Shown here: in pieces, positions 1-15,429 of the stretch | Numbering within the stretch: the first letter of the stretch is position 1 | How the letters are laid out: every line of letters begins with the position of its first letter | Source of the DNA: Apostichopus japonicus | Taxonomy: Eukaryota; Echinodermata; Holothuroidea; Aspidochirotida; Stichopodidae | Direction of reading: 5' to 3' | NCBI RefSeq assembly: GCF_037975245.1 | Contig: NC_092572.1 | Span: 13,582,269 to 13,646,268 of the forward strand | DNA: 64,000 bases | Program-made: the position numbers and the translations under genes | The notes under the pieces: generated by a model | What the model was told of the DNA's origin: nothing | Seen by the model: the letters and a program-made list of their open reading frames with translations, nothing else | Database searches by the model: none

Positions 1-2116
1 TCTATTGCAAAGGTCGGTTCTTCCTGTACCTCTCTGTATGATATGAACACTAAGGCTTAATTATGCTTTGAAAATGGAGAATCACGAGTATGGTCGTAAT
101 TGTGTATTTGACAAATCTGTACCGTAGTTTTCTTACATACGACCGGTAGGAACCAACCCGTTACGTTTAAATATAATCAGAAGTTGATAGGTTAATATGT
201 GAAAGTACATTCTAGACAGGATTTGGCACCAAATTATTGTATTGAAATGATATATATCAAGATGATCTATACAAAGAAATAACTAACGAATAACACTATG
301 TACGTTGCCGTCAAGTAGTTCCTTTTTTGAAAACAACATTTTGTATATGACGATATTTGTTGGGGATATCTAACTTCCTTGTTGTGAATTAACCAACTAA
401 GGAAAATCTTGTTCAGGGTCTCGCAACCCCATCCCACCCTACTCTCATGGATGTGTTGTACGTGAGTTTAATTGTAAAAATACAAACAAAATAGCAGGAT
501 TGTGCCTCATATCTTTGGTACTTCCTTGACCGTCTTTAAGTTGCTGAATTCCATTGACTTGTGTACACCGCAGATATGGAAAACATGTAGCACTAATTAT
601 GTGTACTACAGTACTGGAACCGATCATAAATAAATGGATTAAATCTGATTTGGTATGTCTTCAGTAGCTTTATACCAGGGAACTGCTTACACTTTATTTC
701 GTGTTGTTACGTAATGGTATGCATGTTAGCTCTTGTAAGAGCCACTTCGATGTTTCACAATTCGGCACCCGATAATTAGATAAATTTCTGACTTTCGAAG
801 ATTCATTAACTTTAGTTTACAGGTATAGCACATTTCAACGGAAGTCCCATTATTTTTAGTGAAAACTTATTTTTCTTTATGTTAGCAATATCCATATTCC
901 AGTTCTGTGGTAAATCCATAACTATTTAAGTTATGTTTTTTTTTGTATAAGCTAAAGTGTCCTTTTTATAAATGTTATTGGTGTTTATTAACTTCCAGTG
1001 CAAATGCTTACATCTGCGGTGAATGTTTTTAACTACTCTTTCCTTATATATGAAACATAGAGCTGAGTCAGGGTAAAGTCATTAAGGTTTATTGGTTAAC
1101 CTGTACTCCAGCCTCTTTAAACATGTAAATGAAACATAAAATTATTCCTATCAGAAAATAGTGTATTTCTGTGATTTACGTCACTTCAAGAGAAAAAAAT
1201 ATATACAAACTCTAATAAAAGCTGAAGTCCAGGATCCCCACTAGCGCTTGGAATACATTCCAGAGAACTATAATACCTGTTTCTGACAAATATGTGTTTG
1301 TCCTTTACGTCACTACAAGAGTTAAAACAAAATCATCAATTGGTAATTTAGGCAACGATGGAAGGTATTGTAGAAAATTAATTATAAATAACTAGTGAAA
1401 TCAGATTAAAAATGTTACTGCACATTAGGGTTCTTTTCACACAGCGATGAGGGAGTGGGCCAAAGATATTTTTAGTTACATTAATAATTCCGATTTACAT
1501 TTAAAACTAGGTCAGCTATCAAATTATAAAGGTTGCAAAACCAGTTGGGATTAGGGAAATTTCTCATATGAATTGTGTGCGTTATTAAAAGTTGAACGTG
1601 TACATATTTTTCAACTTTTTTCTCTAAGTTTGTCATTTCAAAACAAAATGTGACCTTTTTTTACCTTTTCGGCTTTATAATTTCAACGTCTTACGATTTC
1701 AACAATTTTCACTACGAATAAGTGAATAATAATTGCGACACGTCTTTGGAAATATCGTGAATTACCTCTGGTAATATCTGTTTCATTGATAGGTGACGGT
1801 TATTTTTCGAACGTATAGGACTAAAAACAAATGCACAGTCATGTTTTATACTTAAATTTTAGACTTCACTTTATATAATATCAACAACTACTTATAGAAT
1901 TTAATTATGGAAGTCAATCCAAATCCATTTTGAGTTATTTACCTTAGTAAAGTAACCACCAAACAGTTGATGTGTGTGTGTGCGCATGAGTGTGTGTGCA
2001 TATATTGATGGTACCCTACCTTGCTTACATGATGATTCAAGTCGATAGATTTGACACTTCTTGTGTCTTTGCATTCTATTCAAGAAAATTACAACTGTCG
2101 TAAGTAGTTTATTGAT

Positions 2117-2120
<4 letters not shown>
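1..2120. other. Intergenic, no gene recognised
   Basis: AT-rich DNA with frequent stops in all frames. I see no exon with convincing splice sites or protein similarity. It holds one copy of a dispersed repeat near 1203-1278, annotated separately. A short motif (tacgtcactncaagag) occurs at about 1176 and again at about 1303. Confidence 0.6.
1203..1278. repeat. Dispersed repeat copy 1
   Basis: About 70 bp containing ccccactagcgcttggaata followed by cattccagagaacta. It is nearly identical to 37643-37712 in the same orientation. A weaker relative (ggcgctctcagatacattcc) lies near 2780. The two copies are 36 kb apart in unrelated flanks, so this looks like part of a dispersed family. I could not define its ends. 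Confidence 0.6.

Positions 2121-2180
<60 letters not shown>
2121..2180. repeat. (TA)n microsatellite
   Basis: About 60 bp of TA repeat with one TG interruption near its end. Open frames across it only encode Tyr-Ile runs and are not genes. Confidence 0.95.
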
Positions 2181-6527
<4,347 letters not shown>

Positions 6528-6731
6528 TTAAGTTAGTACTAAGTCCTCAAATAAGTACCGAATCTTTGCTGTGACATTTCGTTTCGCCCACAGTACGATC
6601 TCCACTAGTAAATCATCTCTTTGTTCCAGATTGATGTCATTTAACTCGATGATTTCAATCGCAGGCAACTTCAGTAGAAGCAGAAAATCCAATGGGCAGT
6701 CTGCACCGAATGACATAGATGCAAATTTTAC
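6528..6731 (-). CDS. Exon 10, short LRR-like C-terminus
   Basis: Acceptor ctcatctatttcgcag, phase 0, 204 nt ending in a stop. It encodes a start of VKFASMSFGADCPLDF followed by LLLKLPAIEIIELNDINL, which resembles one leucine-rich repeat strand, then an acidic helix-like end (DDLLVEIVLWAKRN). Most NLRs carry many LRRs after the NACHT; here only this stub is visible before the stop. Further LRR exons 3' of 6528 were not seen. Confidence 0.75.
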   Translation of the reverse strand, partial: VKFASMSFGADCPLDFLLLLKLPAIEIIELNDINLEQRDDLLVEIVLWAKRNVTAKIRYLFEDLVLT

Positions 6732-9700
6732 CTGCGAAATAGATGAGAGAGACATAAGTTAAGCTGTCCTCCTTTCTTGTGTTTGTGAATCTCGAAAGTG
6801 ATTGCCATAAAATAATTGAAATAATTGTTTACCCACTGTGCTATCATCGTGGTATCGCTGAGTTCATTTTATTTTATGGAAATGGCCATTTGCAAAACAG
6901 TTTACAACGCATGTGACTTAGTAAGGTCAATTTAAGAGAACAAACATTGCTTGCTATGTCTTTGTTTATGAAATAAATTTCCACTTCGAATCTGTCTGAA
7001 ATACTGCATTAGTAACAATTCATATGAAGGAGTATCTATTGGTAAGTAGGAACTGTCGGCGTGTGGCAAAGAGTGCTAAATTGTACGGATGAATGATTAC
7101 TTGGTAAAACCCCGTTAGTTTGTACGAAGACTGTACTAAAATCTAAGAGTTATGTTCGAATTTCTAGTCGCATGATGTGTAATGTGTGCCATAAATATTT
7201 AGTAAACTGCCAGAAAATGCTTGTTATACTTGTTATGCTTGTTATACTGCAATCCTTTACTATGGTTGTGCTACCAACGTAGTTTCCTAATAAAACATTT
7301 GTTAGTTGATTTGCTTGATTATTATAATGGCAACAAATTAATGTATTTATTTTTTCTGAGAACCTTATCGGAAAGTTTTACAAACTTGCATTATTTTTCT
7401 TAAACTGATGATAAATTGTATAACGCTGATAAATCCCCCAGACTGATATTTTGTTTCATAATAATTGTGAAACATATATTTCGCTTGAGTGTTCAGAATC
7501 AATCGACTTATTACAGACGATTACAACAATTACCAATGTATTATACATTTTACTCCAAATAAGAAAACGCTATGGGCGTTTGGAGACTCGTTTGTGACTG
7601 GTAAAACACGGGTTAAGAAGATAGCAAAGCCGTTACTCACATTCGAGCGTAAACACTTTCCAATGAAGAGTTTGAATGAATTTTGATGATATCGCTCATC
7701 TAATCGCACAACTTTCATGTTTACAAGCGACGAGTACTTCTGCTGAAGAGTAAACGGTTTGACAGACTCTTCATTAGTTTCCATATCAAGAGTGTCCTCG
7801 TCGTTTTCCGATTCATAGATGCAATCTGCTAACGTATTCCAACATCTATTTGTTAATAGGTATTGCAATGTTTCGACTCTCATGTTCTTAGAAATGCCGC
7901 ATATGAACCGCAATATTCGGGAGATTCTTATATTTTCTTTTTTGTTGTTGGCTTTTAAAGCTCGTAAGATCATCTGTAAAGCGAATGAATCCTCGGAAAC
8001 AATATATTCCGCAATACAAAACTCTTGAATATAATCATGAGAGAACACATTGTAGTCAGGTTTTGACACGCCAACATTCTCCAACGATTTGATAGGTTTT
8101 AGATATCCAATTGTTTGAGCCATTTCTATTTCATGACCTTGAAGACGTGCTTCGTTAAGATCAAAGTTTTTAATCGATTTACTTATATCATAATTTAAAG
8201 ATGCTTTTGCGAGTTTCATACGTAACGGTGGTAGCGCACTTAAAATAGCTTCTTTACCGTGTTTCTCTTGGAACCTTCTGTCGAGGCAAGTTATGACTGA
8301 ACTAACTAATGAAGACATCTTGTTGATGTCCAACTCATTGATTGCCTTATTGATTTTGAGTAGCTTTGATACTATGATATGAATAAACATAACAATAAAC
8401 AACGGTGTGTCTTTAAAGTCTTTCACTAAATCATTTTGATTTAGAGTATAAATTGTTTTTTCTTTTAAGTCTGCATACATTTCATCATTTTCTTGCTGTT
8501 TTGGTTTACTTTTTGATACATCAATTAAACCATCGTTATGAAGTGTTCTAGTTACACATGGTTGGATGCGTTTGAAATAATCCAGTGTTTTACCGACGTA
8601 TGTTTCGATCTCTTCTGTATTGAATCCTAAAATCTCGACTTTAACGTATGGTTGTTCGTAAATGCAGTTTGACTGATCTATCTTTCGTGACGTTACCCAT
8701 AACCTCAGATGTGGGTAATGACTCAACATGGACTCGTTCAATAAACGTTTAATTGAAATATCACCAGGTGAGACAACATGTGTACTGCTAGTATTTTCTT
8801 GTTGGCTTATTTCGTGTAATCCATCCAGCAGTAGATGACATTTTCTTTTCAGTATAATATCACACAGTTGTTCACGTGAGATATTCATATCTCCTGGCAA
8901 AGTTTTATGCAATTGTTCTCCAATACCGGCAGTAATGTCGACTCCTGTCAGTGGCAGGATAAAAAGTATGTCTTTTTTCTTTTCCTTTAGTTTCCTCTTT
9001 GACCACTGACAGGCTATATACTGACGAAGTGATGTCTTTCCATGACCAATGTCTGCAATAAACAGCGCCCTCTTTATTTGTTTAGAGACCTTTGGATCCA
9101 GCAATGATTTGCTTGTCTTGGTTTCTGTGGGGCTATTGTCATAAGTAAGATTACATATAGTTTCAGTGTAGAGTTCATCGATGAGAACCTTCTCTCCCCA
9201 TGGCAGTGGTTTTATGTAGCTCATCGACTGATATCGGTCTTGAAGATGATTCATCAACTTGTCCATTTGTACTTAAAACAAGAAGAGTCACAAAAGCAAA
9301 ACAATTTCTTAAGTTTCATCAACATTCTTGGGCAAATAATAAGTGTTAACAGATTAACATTGGTTATTAAAAAAATTATAAGTTTGTTTATAAGTTTATT
9401 CGGTATTTAAAAGAGGATTTGAGTTAGTCATGTGACATCATTTACATATTACACCATTTTTGTAGCATTTTCTTAAAAGGAAGATTCCCTAGTGTTGCTT
9501 GTTTGTCTTTACATGTCAGGAGAAATAATAAAATTGTCCAGACTGAATAATACACTACATCATTACCTTCCGATAAAGGCGATGAATGTGTAAGAAGGGG
9601 CTCTGTTGCACTCTGTGGAAGATAATAACATGACAGTTGAATGTTAATGATTAAAATTTGACATTTGCGATTCGTGTACTTGAATAGTTAGCAATACAAA

Positions 9701-12700
9701 GTTCCATTCGACGAGACGCAATTACTATTTTCGGGGGAAATAATGACACCAAATATGTGATCAACACGTAGATATTCTAAAAGAGTTAAAAACAATCTCA
9801 ATTATGCATTTGCAAAAAGTTAAATCGGACATTATTTGTATTGCTAAATTTATCAACAATCATTATCGTAATTATATTTTGTGTAGTGTATCATTCAAAC
9901 ATTGCAATAAAGTAATATTCCTAAATCTCAAGGAACGCTTAAAGAAGATCTGAAATATCATAATATAAATAGTTAGTACTATCTATACTGAACATACCAA
10001 TTCGGTGTCACTCTCTTGATATTCCTTTTTGGAGTTGTCATTCCTTACTAAAACTGAAAAGTATTTACAAATATGTTTTTTAAAATTAAAAAAAAAACAT
10101 CAATTCATGAGATTCTATTTCAGAAGGTATTGATACCGTTGTGCGATATATGTCATCAGTAATGCGTTGGGTCTGCTGATATTTGAATTTACTCACTATT
10201 CTAGAATGTCAAATTAGCTTTATAATAATCGGGGTTCAAGTCTATGAAAATTAATTATAACCCAAACTTAAGATAATATGAAAACTATACGATATAACAT
10301 ATACACAATTGTTAAAATCATAGCAGAACATCCAAGGATATGATTTCATTGTCTGACATGCGAAAATGTTAACCTGCTGATTAAAGCTGATTAAAATAGA
10401 GAATTAACAGCTATGGAAAATCTCTATCTCAAGGCCCTTTATACATGTAGAGGTAGCAAAAAAATACAAAAAAAAGGATCAACCATCAATAAGTATCCGT
10501 ATGGGAGTACGCAGTCAGAAAATCAAGAGAAAGCAAGCGCACTGGGTAAGTGGCGAAGCTAGGAGCAGTTCTAATGGACACCCAAAATGAAGTATTTACA
10601 TACCCCAATCATTGTTTTGGATTAATAATAATTGATGGAACTATGATTTATTTTTTTATTTTTTATCTTGCTCATCTAGTTTGCCGGGTTTTACAATTTT
10701 CAGCTTTCTCTGTTGAGGACAGGAGTTTTTCAATTGTTATATTTGGAGTGGGTACAATTCATTTGAACGTTTCCTTGTCGTTATTTGTCATGCTGCTGTC
10801 TTGGGCCACTCTCCAGATTACTATCAGTATCGCACTTAAAACTTAAAACAATGAACATTTTTTTTTAATTTCATGGTTTTAAGGACGATGAAAGTATATC
10901 CAGTTGTGTACACTGTTATTTGATATGCGTATACAGGGTATCTAGATTTTCAAATAGCTATTGACTTCTGCTAGATATTTTGAAGCACATCAATAGATGT
11001 CAAAAATAGGAATTACTATTTTGTATTTATGATTTGCAAATAATACATCATTACCTTCCCATAATTCCGATGGATGTGCAAGAAGAGGTTTTGATGCATC
11101 CTGTGGACGCTAGTAATATTAAAATATTAAAATGTTAACGATTACAATTGACATGTCGCATAAAAAACGACGATTCGTGTACTTTAATATATAACAATAA
11201 CAGTCAGATTCGACGAGACGAAAATACCACCGGGACATATAAATGAAACAATTATGTAATCAACACGTTGCTACGCTGGAAGAGCCAAGAACTATCTCAA
11301 TATAAATTTGTAACAAGTTAAATCTGGCATCATTTGTATTGTTTAATTTATCCACAATTGTTCCGTTACTATGTTTGTGAATATTATATATAATTCAAAC
11401 ATTGTAAGAAAGCAATATTTGCAAAACTCAAGGAACCCTTATAGAAAATCTTAAATTAATATGAATATTCAGTACTATTTATACTAAACATACCAATTCG
11501 GTGGCACTCTCTTGGTGTTCCTTTGTGGAGTTGTCATTCCTTACTAAAACAGAAAAGTGTTTCCACATGTTGAAAGAAAACATCAATTCATGAAATATCC
11601 TTCAGAAGGTATTAATACTGTTATTGGATATGCGTATACAGGGTATCTAGATTTTCAAATAGCTATTGACTTCTGCTAGATATTTTGAAGCACATCAATA
11701 GATGTCAAAAATAGGAATTACTATTTCTTATTTATGATTTGCAAATAAGAAACTTCAGAAAGGAACTGAATATGGACATTGAGTATTAATGACAACATAT
11801 TTACATGTTGCATTAACAAACAAAAAAACATTACGTGGCATTTCCATCCCATAAAATGTGTCTCACCGTGGAATTAACATTAGCAATAACTAATATACGA
11901 GCTCAAAAGTCCTAAACGATTAAAAAAATTAATTGCATGTACATATATTGACGTCTTTCTTACCTTTTTTACATACAGTAAGACAAACGATAACAACCAT
12001 ACATGTCACTATCACTATCACGGCGGAGACTTCAACAATTATTACTAATCTAAAACCATCAAGAAAGACAGGTACTTCTTCATCCTTCGCTGTGGAGTCA
12101 GTTTGTGTGTCGGTGGTTTGAATGCAAGGCGCTACAAATAAATACGTAAAAAGGTATGAGTTTTCAGTGTCTCCTTGTTAATATCTCATTTTATATATAC
12201 ATTCATGCTTGGCCACTAAAGTCAAAATATTTGATAATGCATTTCAATTTTTTACTGAACCAACTGCATAATGGACAACACACTGTCTTAAAGCCCTGAT
12301 AGTTTTGGTGGCACTTGAAATACAAACTTAGATAATCTTTTTCCACCAATTTCAACCAGTTCTTTGTCTGTCTATTCTTTATAATTGTTGTATCGATCTC
12401 TTTTATGCAGTACTTTGATAGCATAACCCCTCTCTCCTTGCTATTTGTAAATTGTTATGCTTTAATGTGTATACAAAAATGTATATAAAAATGATTAATA
12501 TACTAACAAGTCTGCCATGGTATTATGCTTACACATAGTGAACATATTTACAATTATTTAATTATGTGAACAAAACTCTAACCTAAAAGACTAAAAGATG
12601 GTCTGGTTAAATTATGATATAAAGAAGATTACCTGAATTTAGATCCATTGAACTATCTTTGATGCCAAACATGTTACTTCCAACGACAGTGCATCTCACT

Positions 12701-15429
12701 GACAGTTTTGAACCACAAGTATCCATAGAAACCTCCATGTGAGCAATAGTGTCAAACGTATCCGTATCTGTATTATGCCTGACGGTAACATTGAAGAGGT
12801 CTTCGTTTCCAGTGATTAAACTGACGTTTACTTGAGGACGAGCACCAAGGACACTGCAAGAAACATTGTGGTTGGTCTTACCGTCAGAGCTGCAGTAGCA
12901 GGAATCACAGAGGGAAACCACCAGACATTCTTGTTGAGGATTAACTACGAATAAAAGTTATTAAATAAGACTTTAACGCTAGAAAAGATATCATGTCAGC
13001 ACGTTGATACAAACTTTAGAAACTGAAAGTAAAAAAAACATAGAATGCAATATGTTTTTATGTTGCATTTAGAAATGCCAGCAGGGGAGACCCGAAATCA
13101 TTGTTTTAAAACAAATCGGCTTATAATAAACTAACATGACGTTTGAAAAATAATTTAACTTTAATGTTCAAGAGAGTATTAAATTTCTATATTGTATTTT
13201 AAGCTTAGGTTCATTTGTTTGTGTTATGTTGACATTATATTTGTATTAGCTACATATTAAACTACAGTGAGTTGTATTGTTTAGAATAGATGAGAGTAGT
13301 TTTTTTATATTGTATAATACTTACTTGCAAGTTCTACACGAACAAAAGCTTCTTCATACGTTACATCTTTCACACTGACGATCTTGTACAAACCGCATTG
13401 ATCTTTTATTACGTTTTTGATCAACAAAGTTCCTGTTCCTGAAATATCATAAGTACCTTCCGCGGTTTTTTCTCCGTTTTCAAGTGTTACCAGAGGATTG
13501 TCAAACATAGTCTTCTCACTGTACCAGTATACGTTACTACCGTTTTCCACATGACAATCAATGGCGATATTCTGGCCGATTGTAGCATACTCAATCTCGT
13601 TGCAAAGGAGGTCGTTAGCTAACAAAAAAACATTAAGGCAATAGCTGTAACTATATTGTATACTTTATAATAATAAAATAATGTATACTTACATATACTT
13701 ACTTGTTTTTTGTGACATATTTTGCCTTACTCTAGATATCAAGCATGATGCTAACCAACTCGAAATCCTTTGTGATTCCTAAAGCCGGATCTCAAAAGAG
13801 ATACTTTGAAACAAACTTTATGTTAATGAAATGGAGGTAAACGACAAAGGCAAATGAATATATTATATATAATTGAAATCGCAAGAAGTTGGAAAATCAA
13901 GAACAGTGATAAAACTCATTACGATTTGTATTATATATTTATTCATTATATATACATTAAACGTATTGATCATGCGTTGTGTAAAACCACGGTGATATTG
14001 GATCCACAAAAGGACTTGGTATCGCTTTGTTTGGGACTGAGTTCGAATTTCGCTGGGAATGTGTCAACACCACTCCACTCCACTCCACGAAACTCCACTC
14101 CACGAAACTCCACTCCACGAAACTCCACTCCACGAAACTCCACATAACTGCACAAAATTTGAGTAACGCAATATATTTCATCACTGGGCCTCTGTTAATG
14201 TACTAAAATGGTATCTGGGAGTTACCCCTATAAGTATCCGTTTGCAGTTTCTCGCGCTCTCCTACTTCCCAGGATTGGATCCTTTTCTTGCACAATATAC
14301 TTGGGATATTTGTAAGCATATTATCTGGCTGAAAGACATTTTTTCAAATGTGTATCATGCAAACTTCTATGTGTGTATGTAGTAAACGAGCGGCACCAAT
14401 GTTTTTAGTTGTTTTTGACCTAGAAAGCGGACTAGGACGTGTTCCGTAACTGTTGTGTGTGATTTAAATTTTACTCAGGTGCATTTTTTCACTTAATAAT
14501 TGCTTTCCCCAAACTGCTTGAGGCCCCATCGGCCAGCCCCTACTACCGCCCCCCCCACCCCTATATGTGAAAAGTCTGATGCTGCCAATATCATTGATGA
14601 TCGACGTACACACAGAACGGTAACATTCTGAAAATTACCTGAGACAAAGTTGATATCATCTTAGTACAATAGTTTTCAAATTCTGAAAATTAACGCTATG
14701 ACGAGATGTACTAATCGTGGAAAAAGTAAAACTGCACAATTGCTACTATTTTTCGATTGTCTTTCCCGTTTTTCACACTAACTACTCTGAGAGAGCGTGC
14801 AAAGAGCGTGCAAGTTTCAGATTTTGACAGCGTTGCAATGTTTATAAGCCGTCAAACATGATGTCCCTTCTACGTTTCCGTTATTGTTCTATACTAAGGC
14901 ATAGTTTGCGTGTAATGATAAGCACTAGTCTTGTGCTATATTATTACAAGTGAAAAAGGATTCGACTACCATGGTCATTTATTCGTGGTTTGCTAACATA
15001 TCAATGTAAATGATAAAATGTTGATAAGAATGACACAGCTTATAGGGTTAAAGCAAAATCAAAACGTGTCTAGGATTGAACAAACAAATGTCGATATTAT
15101 CCTTTACATACTCTCATGTAGTTGTAACATGTTGATATTAGGCTACTTCTGATATTAAAACCTAACATTTTGATTTTAATATCAGTATGCTGATGTTACA
15201 TTGTAGCATGCTCATAGTTTTCCTAACATACTGCTATGTTCTCCTAACAAGCTGAAACAGATGGCGTTCCGTAGAATATGGATCGATTGACTTGATGCAT
15301 CAGTCAGGTGATAACTATTAAACATGTGTTTAAGACATCTGGTTAATTTGCTAATGAAATAATAAACTTACCTTTACCAAACGACATGAATACAGCTAGA
15401 GACAAAACAACTTCCACGATGTCCATCAT
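6528..15429 (-). CDS. Ig-Ig-TM-NACHT receptor (membrane-anchored NLR-like protein)
   Basis: Ten exons, in transcript order: 15429-15372, 13618-13325, 12944-12633, 12131-11964, 11543-11494, 11100-11055, 10047-9998, 9612-9567, 9271-7641, 6731-6528. Every junction is GT-AG and the phases agree throughout. The sum is 2859 nt, so 952 residues plus stop. Predicted order: signal peptide 1-20, Ig-like domain 20-117, second Ig-like domain 118-221, juxtamembrane stretch 222-249, one membrane span about 250-275, a duplicated short cytoplasmic cassette 278-341, NACHT STAND ATPase with winged-helix region about 345-885, short LRR-like end 886-952. STAND NTPases of this type act as nucleotide-switched oligomerising scaffolds in innate immunity. 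The Ig ectodomain and membrane span suggest a cell-surface sensor with a cytosolic NACHT. The exon model is read from sequence; ligand and signalling are unknown. The alternative is two genes, with a second start at the ATG at 9266. Against this, all eight upstream exons keep an open phase into the NACHT exon. Confidence 0.82.
7641..9271 (-). CDS. Exon 9, NACHT ATPase domain
   Basis: A 1631-nt exon coding for the whole NACHT module. It begins with the leader typical of NACHT proteins (DRYQSMSYIKPLPWGEK), then Walker A ADIGHGKTSL (about residues 414-423), Walker B HLLLDGLHE (about 487-495; the second acidic position is His) and sensor VTSR (about 534-537). The winged-helix signature FSHDYIQEFCIAEY is at about 751-764, followed by ISRILRFICGIS. 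These motifs place it in the NACHT clade of STAND NTPases, as in NLR proteins. The reading frame runs to a stop at 7530, but a perfect donor (AAT|GTGAGT) at 7641 matches the phase-0 acceptor of exon 10, so I end the exon there. If the intron is retained, the protein ends 36 codons later. Confidence 0.93.
9567..9612 (-). CDS. Exon 8, cytoplasmic cassette B (copy 2)
   Basis: A 46-nt micro-exon encoding SATEPLLTHSSPLSE plus one base, acceptor ttccacag, donor GTAATG. It joins the NACHT exon in phase 1 (G then TA makes a Val codon). Confidence 0.66.
9998..10047 (-). CDS. Exon 7, cytoplasmic cassette A (copy 2)
   Basis: A 50-nt micro-exon encoding VRNDNSKKEYQESDTEL. Splice sites are as in exon 5. 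His in exon 5 is Tyr here, giving an acidic KEYQESD context that could be a phosphotyrosine site; that is inference only. Confidence 0.68.
10914..11042. repeat. About 130-bp direct repeat, copy 1
   Basis: Near-identical to 11619-11748, including gcgtatacagggtatctaga and gaagcacatcaatagatgtc. Only a few differences exist, so this repeat is younger or more recently homogenised than the surrounding exon duplication. It lies in an intron of the Ig-NACHT gene. Confidence 0.9.
11055..11100 (-). CDS. Exon 6, cytoplasmic cassette B (copy 1)
   Basis: A 46-nt micro-exon, phase 0 to 1, encoding DASKPLLAHPSELWE plus one base. Acceptor gtccacag, donor GTAATG. Its duplicate is exon 8. The A-B pair adds about 32 residues per copy and leaves the reading phase unchanged (1 to 1), so it can be gained, lost or skipped without a frameshift. 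Confidence 0.66.
11494..11543 (-). CDS. Exon 5, cytoplasmic cassette A (copy 1)
   Basis: A 50-nt micro-exon, phase 1 to 0, encoding VRNDNSTKEHQESATEL between a ttttag acceptor and a GTATGT donor. It is about 88 percent identical at protein level to exon 7. The stretch is hydrophilic and rich in Ser, Thr and Glu, with no known domain. Preservation of both splice sites and the phase in two copies supports real use. Confidence 0.68.
11619..11748. repeat. About 130-bp direct repeat, copy 2
   Basis: Partner of 10914-11042, same orientation, about 705 bp away. The two copies bracket cassette exons 5 and 6, so recombination between them would delete or amplify that pair without changing phase. Confidence 0.9.
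11964..12131 (-). CDS. Exon 4, transmembrane segment of the Ig-NACHT receptor
   Basis: Phase 1-1 exon of 168 nt. It encodes an acidic, Thr-rich stalk (QTTDTQTDSTAKDEE), then about 25 mainly aliphatic residues from LVIIVEV to VCLTV, closed by CKK as a stop-transfer signal. One Glu lies within the N-terminal part of the span. The position after the Ig domains and before the NACHT predicts a type I protein with a cytosolic NACHT. Confidence 0.8.
12633..12944 (-). CDS. Exon 3, second Ig-like domain of the Ig-NACHT receptor
   Basis: Phase 1-1 exon of 312 nt. It opens with a cysteine-rich stretch (ECLVVSLCDSCYC), then a C2-like Ig with B-strand NVSCSV and F-strand LSVRCTVVG. Sequons such as NVT and NVS are present. 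The exon ends DLNSG at a GTAATC donor. A remnant similar around the F-strand (VKCAVKG) lies on the minus strand at 32817-33011. Confidence 0.78.
13325..13618 (-). CDS. Exon 2, first Ig-like domain of the Ig-NACHT receptor
   Basis: Phase 1-1 exon of 294 nt with a pyrimidine-rich acceptor (ttttttgttag) and a GTAAGT donor. The B-strand cysteine is in IAIDCHV and the C-strand tryptophan in VYWYS. The E-to-F turn is GTLLIKNVIKDQCGLYKI. The usual DxGxYxC motif is altered: the F-strand cysteine position carries Ile, and a Cys sits four residues earlier (DQC). The fold is therefore probably V-like with a shifted or missing disulfide. Confidence 0.82.
14070..14144. repeat. 15-bp minisatellite
   Basis: About four to five copies of ctccactccacgaaa in intron 1 of the Ig-NACHT gene. 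Both strands stay open across it because the unit is divisible by three, which creates false repeated peptides (WSFVE on the minus strand). Not a gene. Confidence 0.93.
14145..15371 (-). other. Intron 1 of the Ig-NACHT gene, distal part
   Basis: No exon recognised. Contains a C-rich stretch near 14552-14565 and several short repeats of ctaacat/catgctgat type around 15120-15250. Confidence 0.5.
15372..15429 (-). CDS. Exon 1, signal peptide of the Ig-NACHT receptor
   Basis: Starts at tandem ATG codons and encodes MMDIVEVVLSLAVFMSFGK plus one base, then a GTAAG donor (phase 1). Together with the first bases of the next exon (ending ...GKA-ND) it forms a typical hydrophobic signal peptide. The first ATG was chosen because the hydrophobic core follows at the usual distance. 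The 5' UTR and promoter are not resolved. Confidence 0.82.

Larger units (their letters stand above)
9540..11610. repeat. Intragenic direct duplication, about 1.49 kb offset
   Basis: The block carrying exons 8 and 7 (about 9540-10150) is duplicated as the block carrying exons 6 and 5 (about 11030-11610). The donor-side sequence cattacctt, the exons, and intron stretches such as agatattctaaaagag/acgctggaagag and tttatcaacaat/tttatccacaat align in order. This is the origin of the doubled cytoplasmic cassette. Confidence 0.8.

Noticed and set aside
6571-6762. Plus-strand 63-codon frame
   Set aside because: Antisense shadow of the terminal exon of the Ig-NACHT gene.
7489-8028. Plus-strand frames opposite the NACHT exon
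   Set aside because: Shadows of the NACHT exon; no motifs.
10550-10846. 98-codon plus-strand hydrophobic frame
   Set aside because: Lies in an intron of the minus-strand gene, AT-rich, no family motif, no splice context.
13854-14184. Frames with NSTPR or WSFVE repeats
   Set aside because: Produced by the 15-bp minisatellite; no splice or start context, inside an intron.
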